The position numbers and the translations under genes are program-made. A DNA stretch of 64,000 nt from Tolypothrix sp. NIES-4075 (lineage in GTDB: Bacteria > Cyanobacteriota > Cyanobacteriia > Cyanobacteriales > Nostocaceae), in assembly GCF_002218085.1 (NCBI RefSeq), contig NZ_BDUC01000003.1, positions 593,666 to 657,665 on the forward strand, in the 5' to 3' direction. The notes under the pieces were generated by a model, which was not told the DNA's origin, did not search any database, and worked only from the letters and a program-made list of their open reading frames with translations. Below are positions 8,271 to 17,406 of the stretch, piece by piece; the stretch's first letter is position 1, and the number at the start of each line of letters is the position of its first letter.

Positions 8271-9602
8271 ATGAAAAAAATAAATTCCGCCTTAGCTTTA
8301 AGTTTAGCTACTTTATTATCTGGCTTCCTCGCGGCAGCTTGTACGAAAACTACTACAACAACTACTAGCACCACTACCACAACTAGTGGTGCTACTACTG
8401 CCCCAGCTAGTTCAACTACCACAGCGAGTAATGCCAAAGGACTGAAAATTGGTTCGCTGTTACCCTCAACTGGTGACTTAGCTTCCATCGGTCAGCAGAT
8501 GGTGGGTGCTATTCCCTTACTTGTGGATACAGTTAATGCTTGTGGTGGGGTGAACGGTGAAAAAGTCACCCTCATCCCTGTAGACGACCAAACAGACCCT
8601 AGAGCTGGTGCTGCGGGGATGACAAAATTAGCAACCGTAGATAGAGTAGGTGGTGTAGTTGGGTCTTTTGCCAGCAGCGTCTCTACAGCCGCAGTTTCCA
8701 TCGCTACACCTAATAAAGTAATGTTGATTTCTCCAGGAAGTACTAGCCCGGTATTTACCGAAAAAGCAGGCAAAGGAGATTATAAAGGTTATTGGGCGCG
8801 TACTGCTCCCCCTGATACCTACCAAGCATTAGCCTTGGCTCAACTTGCGAATAAAAAAGGCTTCAAAAAAGTTTCCACAGTTGTGATTAACAACGACTAC
8901 GGAGTAGGCTTTGAAAAAGCATTTGTCCAAGCTTTTGAAAAATCAGGTGGAACAGTAGTTAACAAAAACAGCCCCACTCGTTACGACCCCAAAGCTACGA
9001 CTTTTGATACCGAAGCTCAAGCAGCTTTTGCCGGTAAACCGGATGCAGTATTGGTCGTAGCTTATGAAGAAACTGCTAGTTTACTACTAAAAACTGCTTA
9101 TCAGCAAGGTCTGGCTCAGGGAGTACAGATTATGCTGACAGATGGCACCAAGTCAGATACCTTCCCGAATAGAGTTGGGAAAGCTGCCGATGGTAAATAT
9201 ATTGTTAGTGGAGCGATCGGCACCGTACCTGGTTCCAATGGTAAAGGATTAGATGCTTTCACCAAGCTTTGGCAATCCAAAAAAGGCTCTCCACCAGCAC
9301 CATACACTCCCCACGCTTGGGATGCTGCCGCTTTGTTAGCATTGGCAGCGCAATCCGCTAAAGATAATACAGGGGTCGGCATAGCCAGCAAAATCCGTGA
9401 AGTTGCCAACGGTCCAGGTACAGAAGTTGCTGATGTCTGCGAGGGACTGAAGTTACTCAAAGAAGGTAAGAAAATTAACTACCAGGGAGCCAGCGGCAAC
9501 GTAGACATTGACCAAAATGGCGATGTGGTCGGTGTTTACGATGTTTGGACAGTTGGCGACGACGGTAAAATTAAGACGATAGATAAAGTTAGCCCTAAGT
9601 AA
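8271..9602 (+). CDS. ABC transporter substrate-binding lipoprotein, branched-chain/neutral amino acid type
   Basis: A 443-residue periplasmic binding protein of the LivJ/LivK (Peripla_BP_6) fold. The N-terminus is a lipoprotein signal ending LAAAC, with the lipidated Cys at 24, followed by an unusual Thr-rich linker (residues 26-52) encoded by ACT/ACA repeats. The mature domain starts LKIGSLLPSTGDLASIGQQM and includes VNGEKVTLIPVDDQTDP and RVGGVVGSFASSVS, as in amino-acid receptors. In cyanobacteria such proteins deliver neutral amino acids to Nat-type permeases, but no permease or ATPase gene is adjacent, so the substrate is unproven. An AAAGGAGTG ribosome site precedes the ATG. Confidence 0.85.
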   Translation: MKKINSALALSLATLLSGFLAAACTKTTTTTTSTTTTTSGATTAPASSTTTASNAKGLKIGSLLPSTGDLASIGQQMVGAIPLLVDTVNACGGVNGEKVTLIPVDDQTDPRAGAAGMTKLATVDRVGGVVGSFASSVSTAAVSIATPNKVMLISPGSTSPVFTEKAGKGDYKGYWARTAPPDTYQALALAQLANKKGFKKVSTVVINNDYGVGFEKAFVQAFEKSGGTVVNKNSPTRYDPKATTFDTEAQAAFAGKPDAVLVVAYEETASLLLKTAYQQGLAQGVQIMLTDGTKSDTFPNRVGKAADGKYIVSGAIGTVPGSNGKGLDAFTKLWQSKKGSPPAPYTPHAWDAAALLALAAQSAKDNTGVGIASKIREVANGPGTEVADVCEGLKLLKEGKKINYQGASGNVDIDQNGDVVGVYDVWTVGDDGKIKTIDKVSPK

Positions 9603-9737
9603 AAGTTGGGTAATGGGGAATGGGTAATGGGGAATGGGTAATGGGTAATGGGTTTTGCTAATCATCAATTCCCTTTTCCCTAATTCCCAATTCCCAATTA
9701 CCACGTTCCCTATTCCCAATTACCACGTTCCCTATTA
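9603..9737. repeat. Low-complexity GGGTAATGGGGAAT / TTCCCAATTACC repeat
   Basis: GGGTAATGGGGAATGGGTAA-type units on the plus strand are followed by complementary TTCCCAATTACCACGTTCCC units. They fill the whole gap between two convergent genes. Same family as 2861-2985 and 40566-40630. The self-complementary halves could form a long imperfect hairpin acting as a two-way transcription end. Confidence 0.7.
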
Positions 9738-9740
9738 GTT

Positions 9741-10595
9741 TTAAAAGCGACCGAAGTTGTAACCAACTCCAATCGACAATCCGATGTCAGTTTCATCAAA
9801 AAATGCGGCATTTACAGCAGCATTTGCCGTAAATTGAGCATTTAGAGGCACATCAACGCCACCAGTTACCAAAAAGGCAGCTTGAGTGTCATCCCCAGTT
9901 TTAATCGCTGCACCACCTCCGACGTAAGGAGCGATCGGTAATGGTTCGCTAAATGGATCTGATGCCTGCTGGAAGGAAAAGTCGTAAGTAACAGGAATCA
10001 AAAAAGCAGTATTGTCACCAATTACAGCCGAGGGTCGCACTGATATGGCATTTGACAATCCTATTTTGCTAATCACCATAAAATTGCCGTCGCCCACAGC
10101 AGAATCACCGCCACTTATACCAATGTTGGCAGCGACACCAACATAGCTACTGCCACCACGGGTAGGTCTACCCGGATCAATATCCGCTTGTGCCACCTGA
10201 GAATCAGATTTAGGCACAGACGCTTGAAATCGCGCTTCTGGGTATTGGGCAGCTAGTGCCGCAGATGAGGTTGATGTTGTTCCAGGAACAGGCGTGACTA
10301 TTCGATTAGCTGGATTAGCAGTTTCCTCTGTACTGATGGCTGAGAACTGTTGCGAAGTTGTAGAATCTGATACGAAAACTGGATTGCCTTCCAAGACAGT
10401 AGAGAAGTTTTGGCTTTGAGTCTCTACCCCAGCACTCGTTTGGTCAACAGACACTTCAGTTGTGGATAGCTGAGTTGATTGTTGAATCGCTGGTACTGTT
10501 TGAGCAACAGCAGATAAGCCGCTACCTAGAACTGCTACAGTTACACTGGTCAGGCAAAAAACACGTTTACGAAAAAAAATATTACTCACATTCAC
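9741..10595 (-). CDS. Probable outer-membrane beta-barrel protein of unknown function
   Basis: A 284-residue exported protein with a signal peptide (residues 1 to about 32, cleavage after AVAQ) and a Ser/Thr/Gln-rich low-complexity stretch to about residue 140. The C-terminal half of Gly-rich alternating segments includes SSYVGVAANIGIS, APYVGGGAAIKTG and IGLSIGVGYNFGRF. The final residue is Phe after alternating hydrophobics, the usual terminal beta-signal of outer-membrane barrels. No family beyond this can be named. TGAGGAGTG just upstream of the ATG is a good ribosome site. A porin-like role is not demonstrated. Confidence 0.7.
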   Translation of the reverse strand: MNVSNIFFRKRVFCLTSVTVAVLGSGLSAVAQTVPAIQQSTQLSTTEVSVDQTSAGVETQSQNFSTVLEGNPVFVSDSTTSQQFSAISTEETANPANRIVTPVPGTTSTSSAALAAQYPEARFQASVPKSDSQVAQADIDPGRPTRGGSSYVGVAANIGISGGDSAVGDGNFMVISKIGLSNAISVRPSAVIGDNTAFLIPVTYDFSFQQASDPFSEPLPIAPYVGGGAAIKTGDDTQAAFLVTGGVDVPLNAQFTANAAVNAAFFDETDIGLSIGVGYNFGRF

Positions 10596-11633
10596 TCCTC
10601 AAATAATATTGCCAGATTAGATAATAGGTTTCGTTGTTTGAGTCAACTTTTGGCAATATTCAAAATTTAACACCAAAAAATCAATTCATACATACTTAAT
10701 TGGGTGGAAAGTACTTAATATCTGACACCATAAAATCAAGTAATATATCCTGAATTTAACGGTTGACAAAAATTAACTATACTTATTCCTATGAAAATGG
10801 GGAGTAGAGACGTTCCGCGCTCTCTCCAGTCTCTATGGCAGTTGGGAATGGTGATGCCTCCGCATGAAAGTGCAACAGTGCTGAGAAGGCTGTTGTTTTT
10901 GAGCCGCACAGCCAAACCAACAAAAATTGGATTACAGTAGTTTTCACATTAATCTACTACACTACTTCCTGGACTATGCTTTACAAATTTTTCACCAACG
11001 CGATCGCCTAACTAAAGCCAAGTAAAAACAGATTAATTCCAGAAAGTTCCGGCTTTTCTTGACTTTATACCTACCGAACTTCATATTTTTTTCATGAAAA
11101 ATAGGTGAAGCTACTATTATCTTTTTATCTTTTATGTTAAATTATGAGTTATTATCAAATTTAAGTCGTTAGAAAACTTCCTGTAAGCTGAAATTTTATC
11201 TACGGCAAAAATTTGGTAAATCAAAACCAAAATTATATTGCTCCTCAACTCACTTGGTTTTGAATTAGTTTCTCACATTACAGGTTGTGTGGTTAATGTT
11301 CTAGTTTTGTTCGTGATAATTAAGGGCGTAGATAAAGCAGATTCGGGGTAGCCAGCGATCGCATGATTGTTTACCCATGTAAAGAAAGCATGATTGTTAG
11401 ATATGGCGCAATCATGAATGTTTATCCACAATTGATGTAACTGCTACTAAATGGCTTTCATGTATTGCCAATTTACTGTATTTATATCTGATGACAAATG
11501 TCTAGACTCAGAAAATCCTGAACATTGAAAGAAGAATATTGAATCTTCAACAAACTTCTCCTCACGCTTCACTGTATATTGTTTTTTTTGTAAACAAGTT
11601 GAAAGTTAGTTATCACATGTACTGGGCGCTACC
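10596..11633. other. 1-kb spacer, no gene recognised
   Basis: Lies between the divergent barrel-protein gene and the wecG-like gene, so it must hold both promoters. A decayed GTAGAGAC...GTCTCTA repeat is visible near 10804-10837 and HIP1-like sites near 11000 and 11355. The direct repeat GCATGATTGTT occurs twice near 11362 and 11388. No convincing small gene or RNA was seen. Confidence 0.5.
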
Positions 11634-12422
11634 ATGAAGAAAGTTAAAATTCTGAACTTGGAATTTGACAATTTGTCAAAGAGAGAGTTTTTAGAAAACT
11701 TAGAATCGGGGGTAGTATTTACGCCGAATGTCGATCATCTCATCAAACTCGAAAAAGACCCTGAATTTTTGCAAGCATACAGCATTAGTGATTATAACCT
11801 TTGTGACAGTAAAATCCTGATTTATGCTTCAAGATTTCTCGGAACACCAATCAAAGAAAAAATATCAGGCTCAGACATATTTCCTGCTTTCTACAATTAC
11901 CATAAAAAGAATGAAGAGATAAAGATTTTTCTTTTAGGAGCCGGTAAAGGAGTCGCTTTCACGGCTCAAAATAAGATAAATAAAAAAATCGGCAGAAATA
12001 TGGTAATTGCTACATATTCTCCGCCTTTTGGGTTTGAACATGACGAAAAAGAATGTCAAAACATAATTGACATGATTAATAATTCGCGTGCCACAGTTCT
12101 GGTAATAGGTGTTGGTGCTCCAAAACAAGAAAAGTGGATATACAAGTACAAAGATAGTTTGCCATTTATCAAAATATTTATGGCATTAGGAGCAACTATT
12201 GATTTTGAAGCAGACAATGTGAAAAGAGCGCCTAAATGGATGAGTGAAGTAGGGTTAGAATGGTTGTTTAGATTATTACGCGAACCTAAAAGATTGTGGA
12301 AAAGATATTTAGTAGATGATGTTTTTTTCTTTTTACTACTTTTGAGACAAAAATTCAAGTTATTTCTGAAAAAAGACCGCGAGGATGATAGTAGACTTTG
12401 GGAAAGTCTTGACAGATTATAA
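11634..12422 (+). CDS. WecG/TagA/CpsF family glycosyltransferase
   Basis: A 262-residue GT26-type enzyme. Signature elements are VVFTPNVDHLIKL (about 27-39), CDSKILIYASRFLGTPIKEK (57-76), GSDIFPAF (79-86) and VGVGAPKQEKWIYKYK (about 158-173). The C-terminus is basic and hydrophobic, as in family members that associate peripherally with the membrane. These enzymes transfer an N-acetylmannosamine-type or similar sugar onto a polyprenyl-linked acceptor early in surface-polymer synthesis. It is the first gene of the exopolysaccharide locus and points away from the following minus-strand cluster. The acceptor sugar cannot be inferred. Confidence 0.9.
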   Translation: MKKVKILNLEFDNLSKREFLENLESGVVFTPNVDHLIKLEKDPEFLQAYSISDYNLCDSKILIYASRFLGTPIKEKISGSDIFPAFYNYHKKNEEIKIFLLGAGKGVAFTAQNKINKKIGRNMVIATYSPPFGFEHDEKECQNIIDMINNSRATVLVIGVGAPKQEKWIYKYKDSLPFIKIFMALGATIDFEADNVKRAPKWMSEVGLEWLFRLLREPKRLWKRYLVDDVFFFLLLLRQKFKLFLKKDREDDSRLWESLDRL

Positions 12423-12429
12423 TTAGCCC

Positions 12430-12631
12430 TGGCGACTATAAGTCGCACGCCAGATGCGTGACTGTCGGCGAAGCCGACGGCAGATGCTCCAATGAGTGGA
12501 AACCCCAAGACCCAACGGGAGAGCCAGTTCCCCATCGATCAGGGAGACCGCTCCTGAGGGGGCTGGTCTCACCGCACTGCCTCCCCAACGCACTGGCTTG
12601 GCTATACAGACAAAGCCCGCGTAGGCGGGCT
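12430..12631. repeat. Mosaic of dispersed hairpin repeats
   Basis: Consecutive hairpins: GCGACT-ATA-AGTCGC (12432-12446); GTCGGC-GAA-GCCGAC (12464-12478); an element bounded by AGCCAGT (12522-12528) and ACTGGCT (12592-12598); and AGCCCGC-GTAG-GCGGGCT (12614-12631). The last could end transcription of the minus-strand cluster. High GC compared with flanking genes; noncoding repeat material. Confidence 0.7.
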
Positions 12632-12680
12632 AAATAATAGATTGAGTTATTAACTTTGTAAATCTGTTATTTGGGCTAAT

Positions 12681-13802
12681 TTATGCTTTTATTACTAACT
12701 TGGCTAGGTTCTTTAAATCGGCTTGTCTAGATAACATTTCTGGTGTTTGTTCGAGTCCGACTTTATTTAATATTTCGCTCCAGCGATATACCCAGTCGTG
12801 GCGTAATAGTGAGTTAATAATATTGTCTTGACGTATTCTCTTTATGCGTTCAGGTTGTGCGTCAAGTTTTGCTATGATATCAGCTATATCAGCGGCATTG
12901 TAAGGTATTTGAATTACTGCATCTTGCCAGTTAAAGTATGTGGCATAAGCTTCACAAATTGGAGGAGTCCCAATCATTACTGCTCCTCCAGCTGCTCCTT
13001 CAAAAAAGCGAGAACCTAATTCTTCTTGATTACCTGTTTGATTAACGTTGTCAAATTTAGCTTTATTAGCTATAAAATAACGGCTTCTTTTAATTATATT
13101 AATATATAAAGTTCGATGTTCTTTATAATCCATCATTTGCAGACCGTTGAGAGTGTCATATAAATATAAAAAGTTGTCTTTTTCTGCTAATTCTATTAAA
13201 GCTTTATGTACTATTGGCGAACGACGACCGATACTATAAACATCAATATTTCTTTGAGGTGGAAGCGGATAAGGGCAAAATTTTATCGCATCGACGGCAT
13301 AAGGTAGAGAGTAACAAGGACGGTGAAGTAGATTAGCGATCGCATCAACACTCTTGGCTTGAGTCGTGAAAATATAATCAAAATCTTTGACAAGTTCCAA
13401 ACAAAGCTTAGTCTTATGTTCCAAAACTTCTTTCGCCCATATTTCATCTATCCATAAAACAGCTTTATGACTCTTTTCTCGCCATTGTTTTATTGAATTT
13501 ATACAGGTAATATCCCAAAAGTGCTGGCAGATAAAAAATAATAAATCATATTCTTTATCTACAGTTGATGTCCGGCAACCCGATTTGAGAAGCTTGCCGT
13601 TACCTAAAGTTAATCCCGCGTAATTTGCTAACTTTTTATTTATTTGCGGAGAGAAACCAGATGCAAATTCAGGTGTAAGTATATCAGCATAGTCAAAAGT
13701 GCAAATAGCATCTTCAAATTCATACTCAGCAGAGCGAAAAGCTTGACAATGCAAGTTTCTCATTGAGACAATTAAAATTCGGGGTTTGGTATTTTTTGAC
13801 AT
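12681..13802 (-). CDS. Glycosyltransferase, CgeB/GT1-like
   Basis: A 373-residue protein in the polysaccharide cluster. The N-terminal half (PRILIVSMRNLHCQAFRSAE) is a variable acceptor-binding region. The C-terminal half has the nucleotide-sugar-binding layout of CgeB-like group 1 transferases: IDVYSIGRRSPIVHKALIEL, NQEELGSRFFEGAAGGAVMI, then TPPICEAYATYF. The E-G-A-A-G-G segment corresponds to the donor-binding loop of GT-B enzymes. No signal peptide, so cytoplasmic. Donor and acceptor are unknown. The next gene is 83 nt upstream on the same strand, so co-transcription with the GH5 and GT4 genes is likely. Confidence 0.75.
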   Translation of the reverse strand: MSKNTKPRILIVSMRNLHCQAFRSAEYEFEDAICTFDYADILTPEFASGFSPQINKKLANYAGLTLGNGKLLKSGCRTSTVDKEYDLLFFICQHFWDITCINSIKQWREKSHKAVLWIDEIWAKEVLEHKTKLCLELVKDFDYIFTTQAKSVDAIANLLHRPCYSLPYAVDAIKFCPYPLPPQRNIDVYSIGRRSPIVHKALIELAEKDNFLYLYDTLNGLQMMDYKEHRTLYINIIKRSRYFIANKAKFDNVNQTGNQEELGSRFFEGAAGGAVMIGTPPICEAYATYFNWQDAVIQIPYNAADIADIIAKLDAQPERIKRIRQDNIINSLLRHDWVYRWSEILNKVGLEQTPEMLSRQADLKNLAKLVIKA

Positions 13803-13885
13803 ATTATTTTTTTAATATTTATTTGCCTCACGCAGAGGCGCAAAGAAGCAAAGAAAGAGTGTCAAATCAGGGGTTTGGGAGAAGT

Positions 13886-15073
13886 TTATTTCAGTAGCTT
13901 ATTCAAAAGTTTCTGTTTGGGAGCGTTTATATTTCGCCAGTCATCTAGGAGAATGCCGCCAGTACCTTTACTATTGGGATTCCAACACCAATAAGCAAAG
14001 CTCAACTTTTTATTAGCAATGTAATCGACAAGAAAGCGTTGCCAAATTCCTTCTTTTGATTTGTTATCTACAAAATATCCGCCAAATTCACCAATAAAAA
14101 TCGGGGCAATACGCTGAGTGGCAATATAATTAAATCCAGTTTCCCAGCGTTGATAAAGATTTGCCGGGAATATCGGATCTGCAAACCAGGACACATTAGA
14201 ACCACCATATTCGTGCGGTGAATATACTAGTTTTTTGGATATTTTCAGACGCACTGGATATTTGCGGACACCCTCTAAATTTGCACCCCAAAAGTAATTT
14301 GATTGTTTTTGACCGGGCACATTTTTCTCGATTCCTTCAACGAAAATTAGCCAATTTGGGTTGATGCTGAGAATTCGATTTCCGGCACGCTCTGCCGCTA
14401 ATTGCCAGTCTGTAGCTTGGTTCCCAGTTCCCCAACTAGCACTACCGTGGGGTTCATTCTTCAAATCTGCTCCAATGATGTTGGTGTATTTTTTGTAACG
14501 ATTTGCTAGCATCTTCCAAGTGTCAATCCAGTCTTTCTCAGTGAATCCGTCTCCATACCATAATTCGGAAATTCGGTCATCTTTAAGACAATGACTATCT
14601 AACAGAATCAGCAACCCCTGACGTTGAGCTTCTTGAATTACTAAATCCATGACTTCAAGGGGGGTTTTGCCTTGCAAATCTTTATTTGCACCGATAGAAA
14701 AGTTGATACCGCTGATGTTTTGAGAACGTAGGGCTTCTACGGAATAAGGTAAGCGGATGAAGTTGTAGCCCAAACTTTTAATTTGAGCGAGCATGTCTTT
14801 ATAGTCTCTGCTCCAAAGACCATGAGGTGCATGTGTGTTAATTTCTATACCAAACCAGTTTATGCCGCGCAGCATGACGATTTTACCTTTAGCATCAACA
14901 ATCTGAGAACCGCGAGTGGATAAAGGCAAGATAATATTAGTAGCTGCGGCTTCTGTGCTGCTGGGGAACTGTGGCGAAAAAAGGTAGAGATTTGTAGAGA
15001 GTAAAACTAAGATGAAGCCAATGGCAATTTTTGCTGTGAAGCTTCTCCATAGTATTGATTTAAGTCGTTGCAT
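13886..15073 (-). CDS. Glycoside hydrolase family 5 (cellulase-like), membrane-anchored or secreted
   Basis: A 395-residue protein with an N-terminal hydrophobic signal/anchor (about 15-33). The GH5 barrel starts at IVMLRGINWFGIE. Both catalytic glutamates are visible: E207 in ADLKNEPHG (acid/base) and E329 in FIGEFGG (nucleophile). Other GH5 landmarks are FIRLPYS, LLDSHC and YSPHEYG. The family hydrolyses beta-1,4-glucans, mannans or related polymers. Lying inside an exopolysaccharide gene cluster, it more likely trims or releases the strain's own polymer, as the cellulase of cellulose-synthase operons does, than degrades external cellulose. Substrate unproven. Confidence 0.88.
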   Translation of the reverse strand: MQRLKSILWRSFTAKIAIGFILVLLSTNLYLFSPQFPSSTEAAATNIILPLSTRGSQIVDAKGKIVMLRGINWFGIEINTHAPHGLWSRDYKDMLAQIKSLGYNFIRLPYSVEALRSQNISGINFSIGANKDLQGKTPLEVMDLVIQEAQRQGLLILLDSHCLKDDRISELWYGDGFTEKDWIDTWKMLANRYKKYTNIIGADLKNEPHGSASWGTGNQATDWQLAAERAGNRILSINPNWLIFVEGIEKNVPGQKQSNYFWGANLEGVRKYPVRLKISKKLVYSPHEYGGSNVSWFADPIFPANLYQRWETGFNYIATQRIAPIFIGEFGGYFVDNKSKEGIWQRFLVDYIANKKLSFAYWCWNPNSKGTGGILLDDWRNINAPKQKLLNKLLK

Positions 15074-15091
15074 TGATATATTGTTAATGTA

Positions 15092-16237
15092 TTAAAGATG
15101 ATTTATGGCACAAGTAATATCCGCAAAAAATTTCGAGCGGCGATTTTCTGACCAGGTGATCGCCTCGGCACAAATATCTGGTATTGTGTTTAAAGTTAAT
15201 AATTGAACCAAATAAAGAGCGAATTCTTCTGGTTTTTCGGCAACTATAACTGAAGAAGGATATTCAGATATGCCACGTAATGCAGTAGGTGTTGCTACTA
15301 AAGGAGAACCGGAAGCGATCGCATCCAAAGTTTTTATCTGTACCCCACCCCCACTAATAGAGGGAATTGCTAATACTTTCGTCTGTGCCATAAATGTTTG
15401 GACACTGGGGACAAAACCGCAATAATTGATATTAGGATACTGCCCGCGCAACCATTCGGCACCTAACCCAGCTATGTGAATTGATAGATTTGTGGGTAGG
15501 TGCGGATAAACTTTTTCTAAAAACCAATTCAGCCCTAATTTATTAGCTTTCCATGTCCAAGAACCGATAATACCAATGTCAAAGTGTTTTATTACAGATT
15601 GATTCGGTGATATTTTCAAGCTAGAAGGTAGATGAAAGATTTTAGTTGCTTGATTAATATTTAGAAAGTAGCTAGCATCATATTCTGTAAATGTCCAAAC
15701 TTGTGTAGCTGTTCTCGCCAAATTATCTTCCATATATTTGATGAGGTCAGTTTCTCGCTGATATATATGTTGTGATATCTGACTTTGAGAGTTTTTTAAT
15801 TGGGCTAGATATATTTCATGTTCAATGTTATGAGCGATGAATATAATTTTTGCTTTGTTGTTAAGAAAAGGTGCTAACCAGCCGATTTGGGCATGATCTA
15901 TTATGAAAATGTCAAAGTTTTCTTGTTTTAAAATAGTTTTGAGTTGATTGATGTATTTTTGGGAATAATATTTTGCTGAGGAGTAGGGAAGATTTTTTAA
16001 TAGTCCTAAACTCATCCAAAGCATGGGATAAAGTCTGGATTTTTCTGTTTCTATGTGTTTTTGGGCGATGGGTATTTCATTGTGTTTTGGTTGAAAAATA
16101 CTGCTTGGGCGCTGATATCCTAGGATTAAGACTTCATGTCCGTTATGTTGAAGTGCATCAATAAATGATTGTGATGCAATTTCACCGCCTGTTGTTTTTT
16201 TACTAGGAAGGACGGTTGTTAAGTATAATATTTTCAT
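15092..16237 (-). CDS. Glycosyltransferase family 4-like
   Basis: A 381-residue GT-B enzyme. It begins MKILYLTTVLPSKKTTGGEI, with the typical glycine-rich acceptor-side loop, and has FIAHNIEHEIYL in the N-domain. The C-domain carries IGIIGSWTWKANKLGLNWFL and LAIPSISGGGVQIKTLDAIA; the latter is the EX7E-region equivalent that binds the sugar nucleotide. No membrane segments. It ends 18 nt before the GH5 gene and is transcribed with it. Role: adding one sugar of the exopolysaccharide repeat unit; which sugar is not readable. Confidence 0.87.
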   Translation of the reverse strand: MKILYLTTVLPSKKTTGGEIASQSFIDALQHNGHEVLILGYQRPSSIFQPKHNEIPIAQKHIETEKSRLYPMLWMSLGLLKNLPYSSAKYYSQKYINQLKTILKQENFDIFIIDHAQIGWLAPFLNNKAKIIFIAHNIEHEIYLAQLKNSQSQISQHIYQRETDLIKYMEDNLARTATQVWTFTEYDASYFLNINQATKIFHLPSSLKISPNQSVIKHFDIGIIGSWTWKANKLGLNWFLEKVYPHLPTNLSIHIAGLGAEWLRGQYPNINYCGFVPSVQTFMAQTKVLAIPSISGGGVQIKTLDAIASGSPLVATPTALRGISEYPSSVIVAEKPEEFALYLVQLLTLNTIPDICAEAITWSENRRSKFFADITCAINHL

Positions 16238-16259
16238 TACGTAAGTTTGGAGTTTTTAG

Positions 16260-16305
16260 GTAGTAAGCACTTCAGTGCTTAAATAAGCGTTGAAACGCTT
16301 ACTAC
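16260..16305. repeat. REPIN-like palindromic element
   Basis: Starts GTAGTAAGCACTTCAGTGC and ends AACGCTTACTAC. Two hairpins between GTAG and CTAC, as at 7992-8118. It lies just upstream of the GT4 gene start. Confidence 0.8.
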
Positions 16306-16383
16306 GTGTAAGTCCTTAATTTGTGAGGTGTGTTGAAGAGTTGGTTTCTTACAATTGCAAAAGATGAGTTGAGATGCACCTGT

Positions 16384-16425
16384 TTAACGAACCGCAGAGG
16401 CGCAGAGGGCACAGAGGAAGAGGAG
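16384..16425. repeat. CGCAGAGGCGCAGAGG-type low-complexity repeat
   Basis: A purine-rich run based on CGCAGAGG. Related stretches lie at 13822-13852 and, in reverse complement, near 28978-29010. Noncoding. Confidence 0.55.
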
Positions 16426-16467
16426 GAGAGAATCTATTTTTGAGGGGTTAGATTCAAGTCTGTTTGG

Positions 16468-17397
16468 TTATATTCCTTGAGTTATTTTGTAGGCTTGGTA
16501 GCGCATTCCGGCGATACCTGCTAGAGTTCCTACGCCTTTGTAGATACGTAATAATGCTTTAATAAATTGATGCTGTCCGAAGAAAAGAGAGGGAAGGATA
16601 AAGCATAATCCTTGAGCTATTAGTGCGATTCCTTTGGTGATGCGGATGGTGAGTAGGATTATTGAAGGGTAAAGTTCGCGCTCGCAAAAGCTGTGTCGGC
16701 TCCAACCTAAATAACCGCGTTGGAGTATCCATTTGATGTTAGTACGGCTTTCGGGTATCCACTCGTAAACTAATGCTTGGTCTGCCCATATTAGTTTATA
16801 TCCTGCGCGGTAGAGGCGCATGAAAAAGTGGGAATCTTCGCCGCCGGAGAGTGCAAAACGCTCGTCGAAAATTTTATCTATGTTGTGTAAAATTGAGGAG
16901 CGAATTAGTACGTTGTTGGTAAATGCAACTTTGAGAATATGTCCTGTGGGGTGACGTTGTGGTTCAAAAAATTTACCTTGGATAATCCAGTTAGGTACGT
17001 CTGATTTGATAAAGTGTGGTAATGCGGGTCCGGTTACTACGTCTGCATTATGTGTTTGCTGAACGAATAAAAGTTCATCTAACCAAGATGGGTGGGGAAC
17101 TTCGTCATCATCTATGAAAGCGATGAAGTTTGCGTTTTTGTTAACGCAGGCGATCGCTTTATTTCTCGCATAAGAAATACCCCGCTGTTGTTCAATGGAA
17201 TATTTCATTTTCCATTTGAATTTAAGCAGTTGACTTGTGCAAACTTTACTCGCTGAACCAGTGACATCGTTATCAACAATAATTACTTCTATTTCTGGAG
17301 TTTCACACTTATTAAAAGTTAGCTGATTTAAACCAGTTAACAAGCGGTTTAATCCTTCAGGACGTTTATAACTTGCTATACATACTGAAATTAGCAT
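16468..17397 (-). CDS. Glycosyltransferase family 2
   Basis: A 309-residue GT-A enzyme. It has the starting strand LISVCIASYKRPEGLNRLL, VIIVDND, and the metal-binding DXD equivalent FIDDDEVPHPSW (about residues 93-104). GGEDSHFFMRLYRAGYKLIW holds the usual ED pair contributing the catalytic base. A hydrophobic stretch near 245-275 may tether it to the membrane. It transfers a sugar, commonly from UDP- or GDP-donors, during repeat-unit assembly. It follows the Wzy-like gene by 9 nt, so the two are coupled. Confidence 0.9.
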   Translation of the reverse strand: MLISVCIASYKRPEGLNRLLTGLNQLTFNKCETPEIEVIIVDNDVTGSASKVCTSQLLKFKWKMKYSIEQQRGISYARNKAIACVNKNANFIAFIDDDEVPHPSWLDELLFVQQTHNADVVTGPALPHFIKSDVPNWIIQGKFFEPQRHPTGHILKVAFTNNVLIRSSILHNIDKIFDERFALSGGEDSHFFMRLYRAGYKLIWADQALVYEWIPESRTNIKWILQRGYLGWSRHSFCERELYPSIILLTIRITKGIALIAQGLCFILPSLFFGQHQFIKALLRIYKGVGTLAGIAGMRYQAYKITQGI

Positions 17398-17406
17398 TCC
17401 TTCTCC

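Noticed and set aside
12056..12535. 159-codon minus-strand frame opposite the wecG-like gene
   Set aside because: Its second half is the complement of a well-supported gene and its start lies in repeat DNA.
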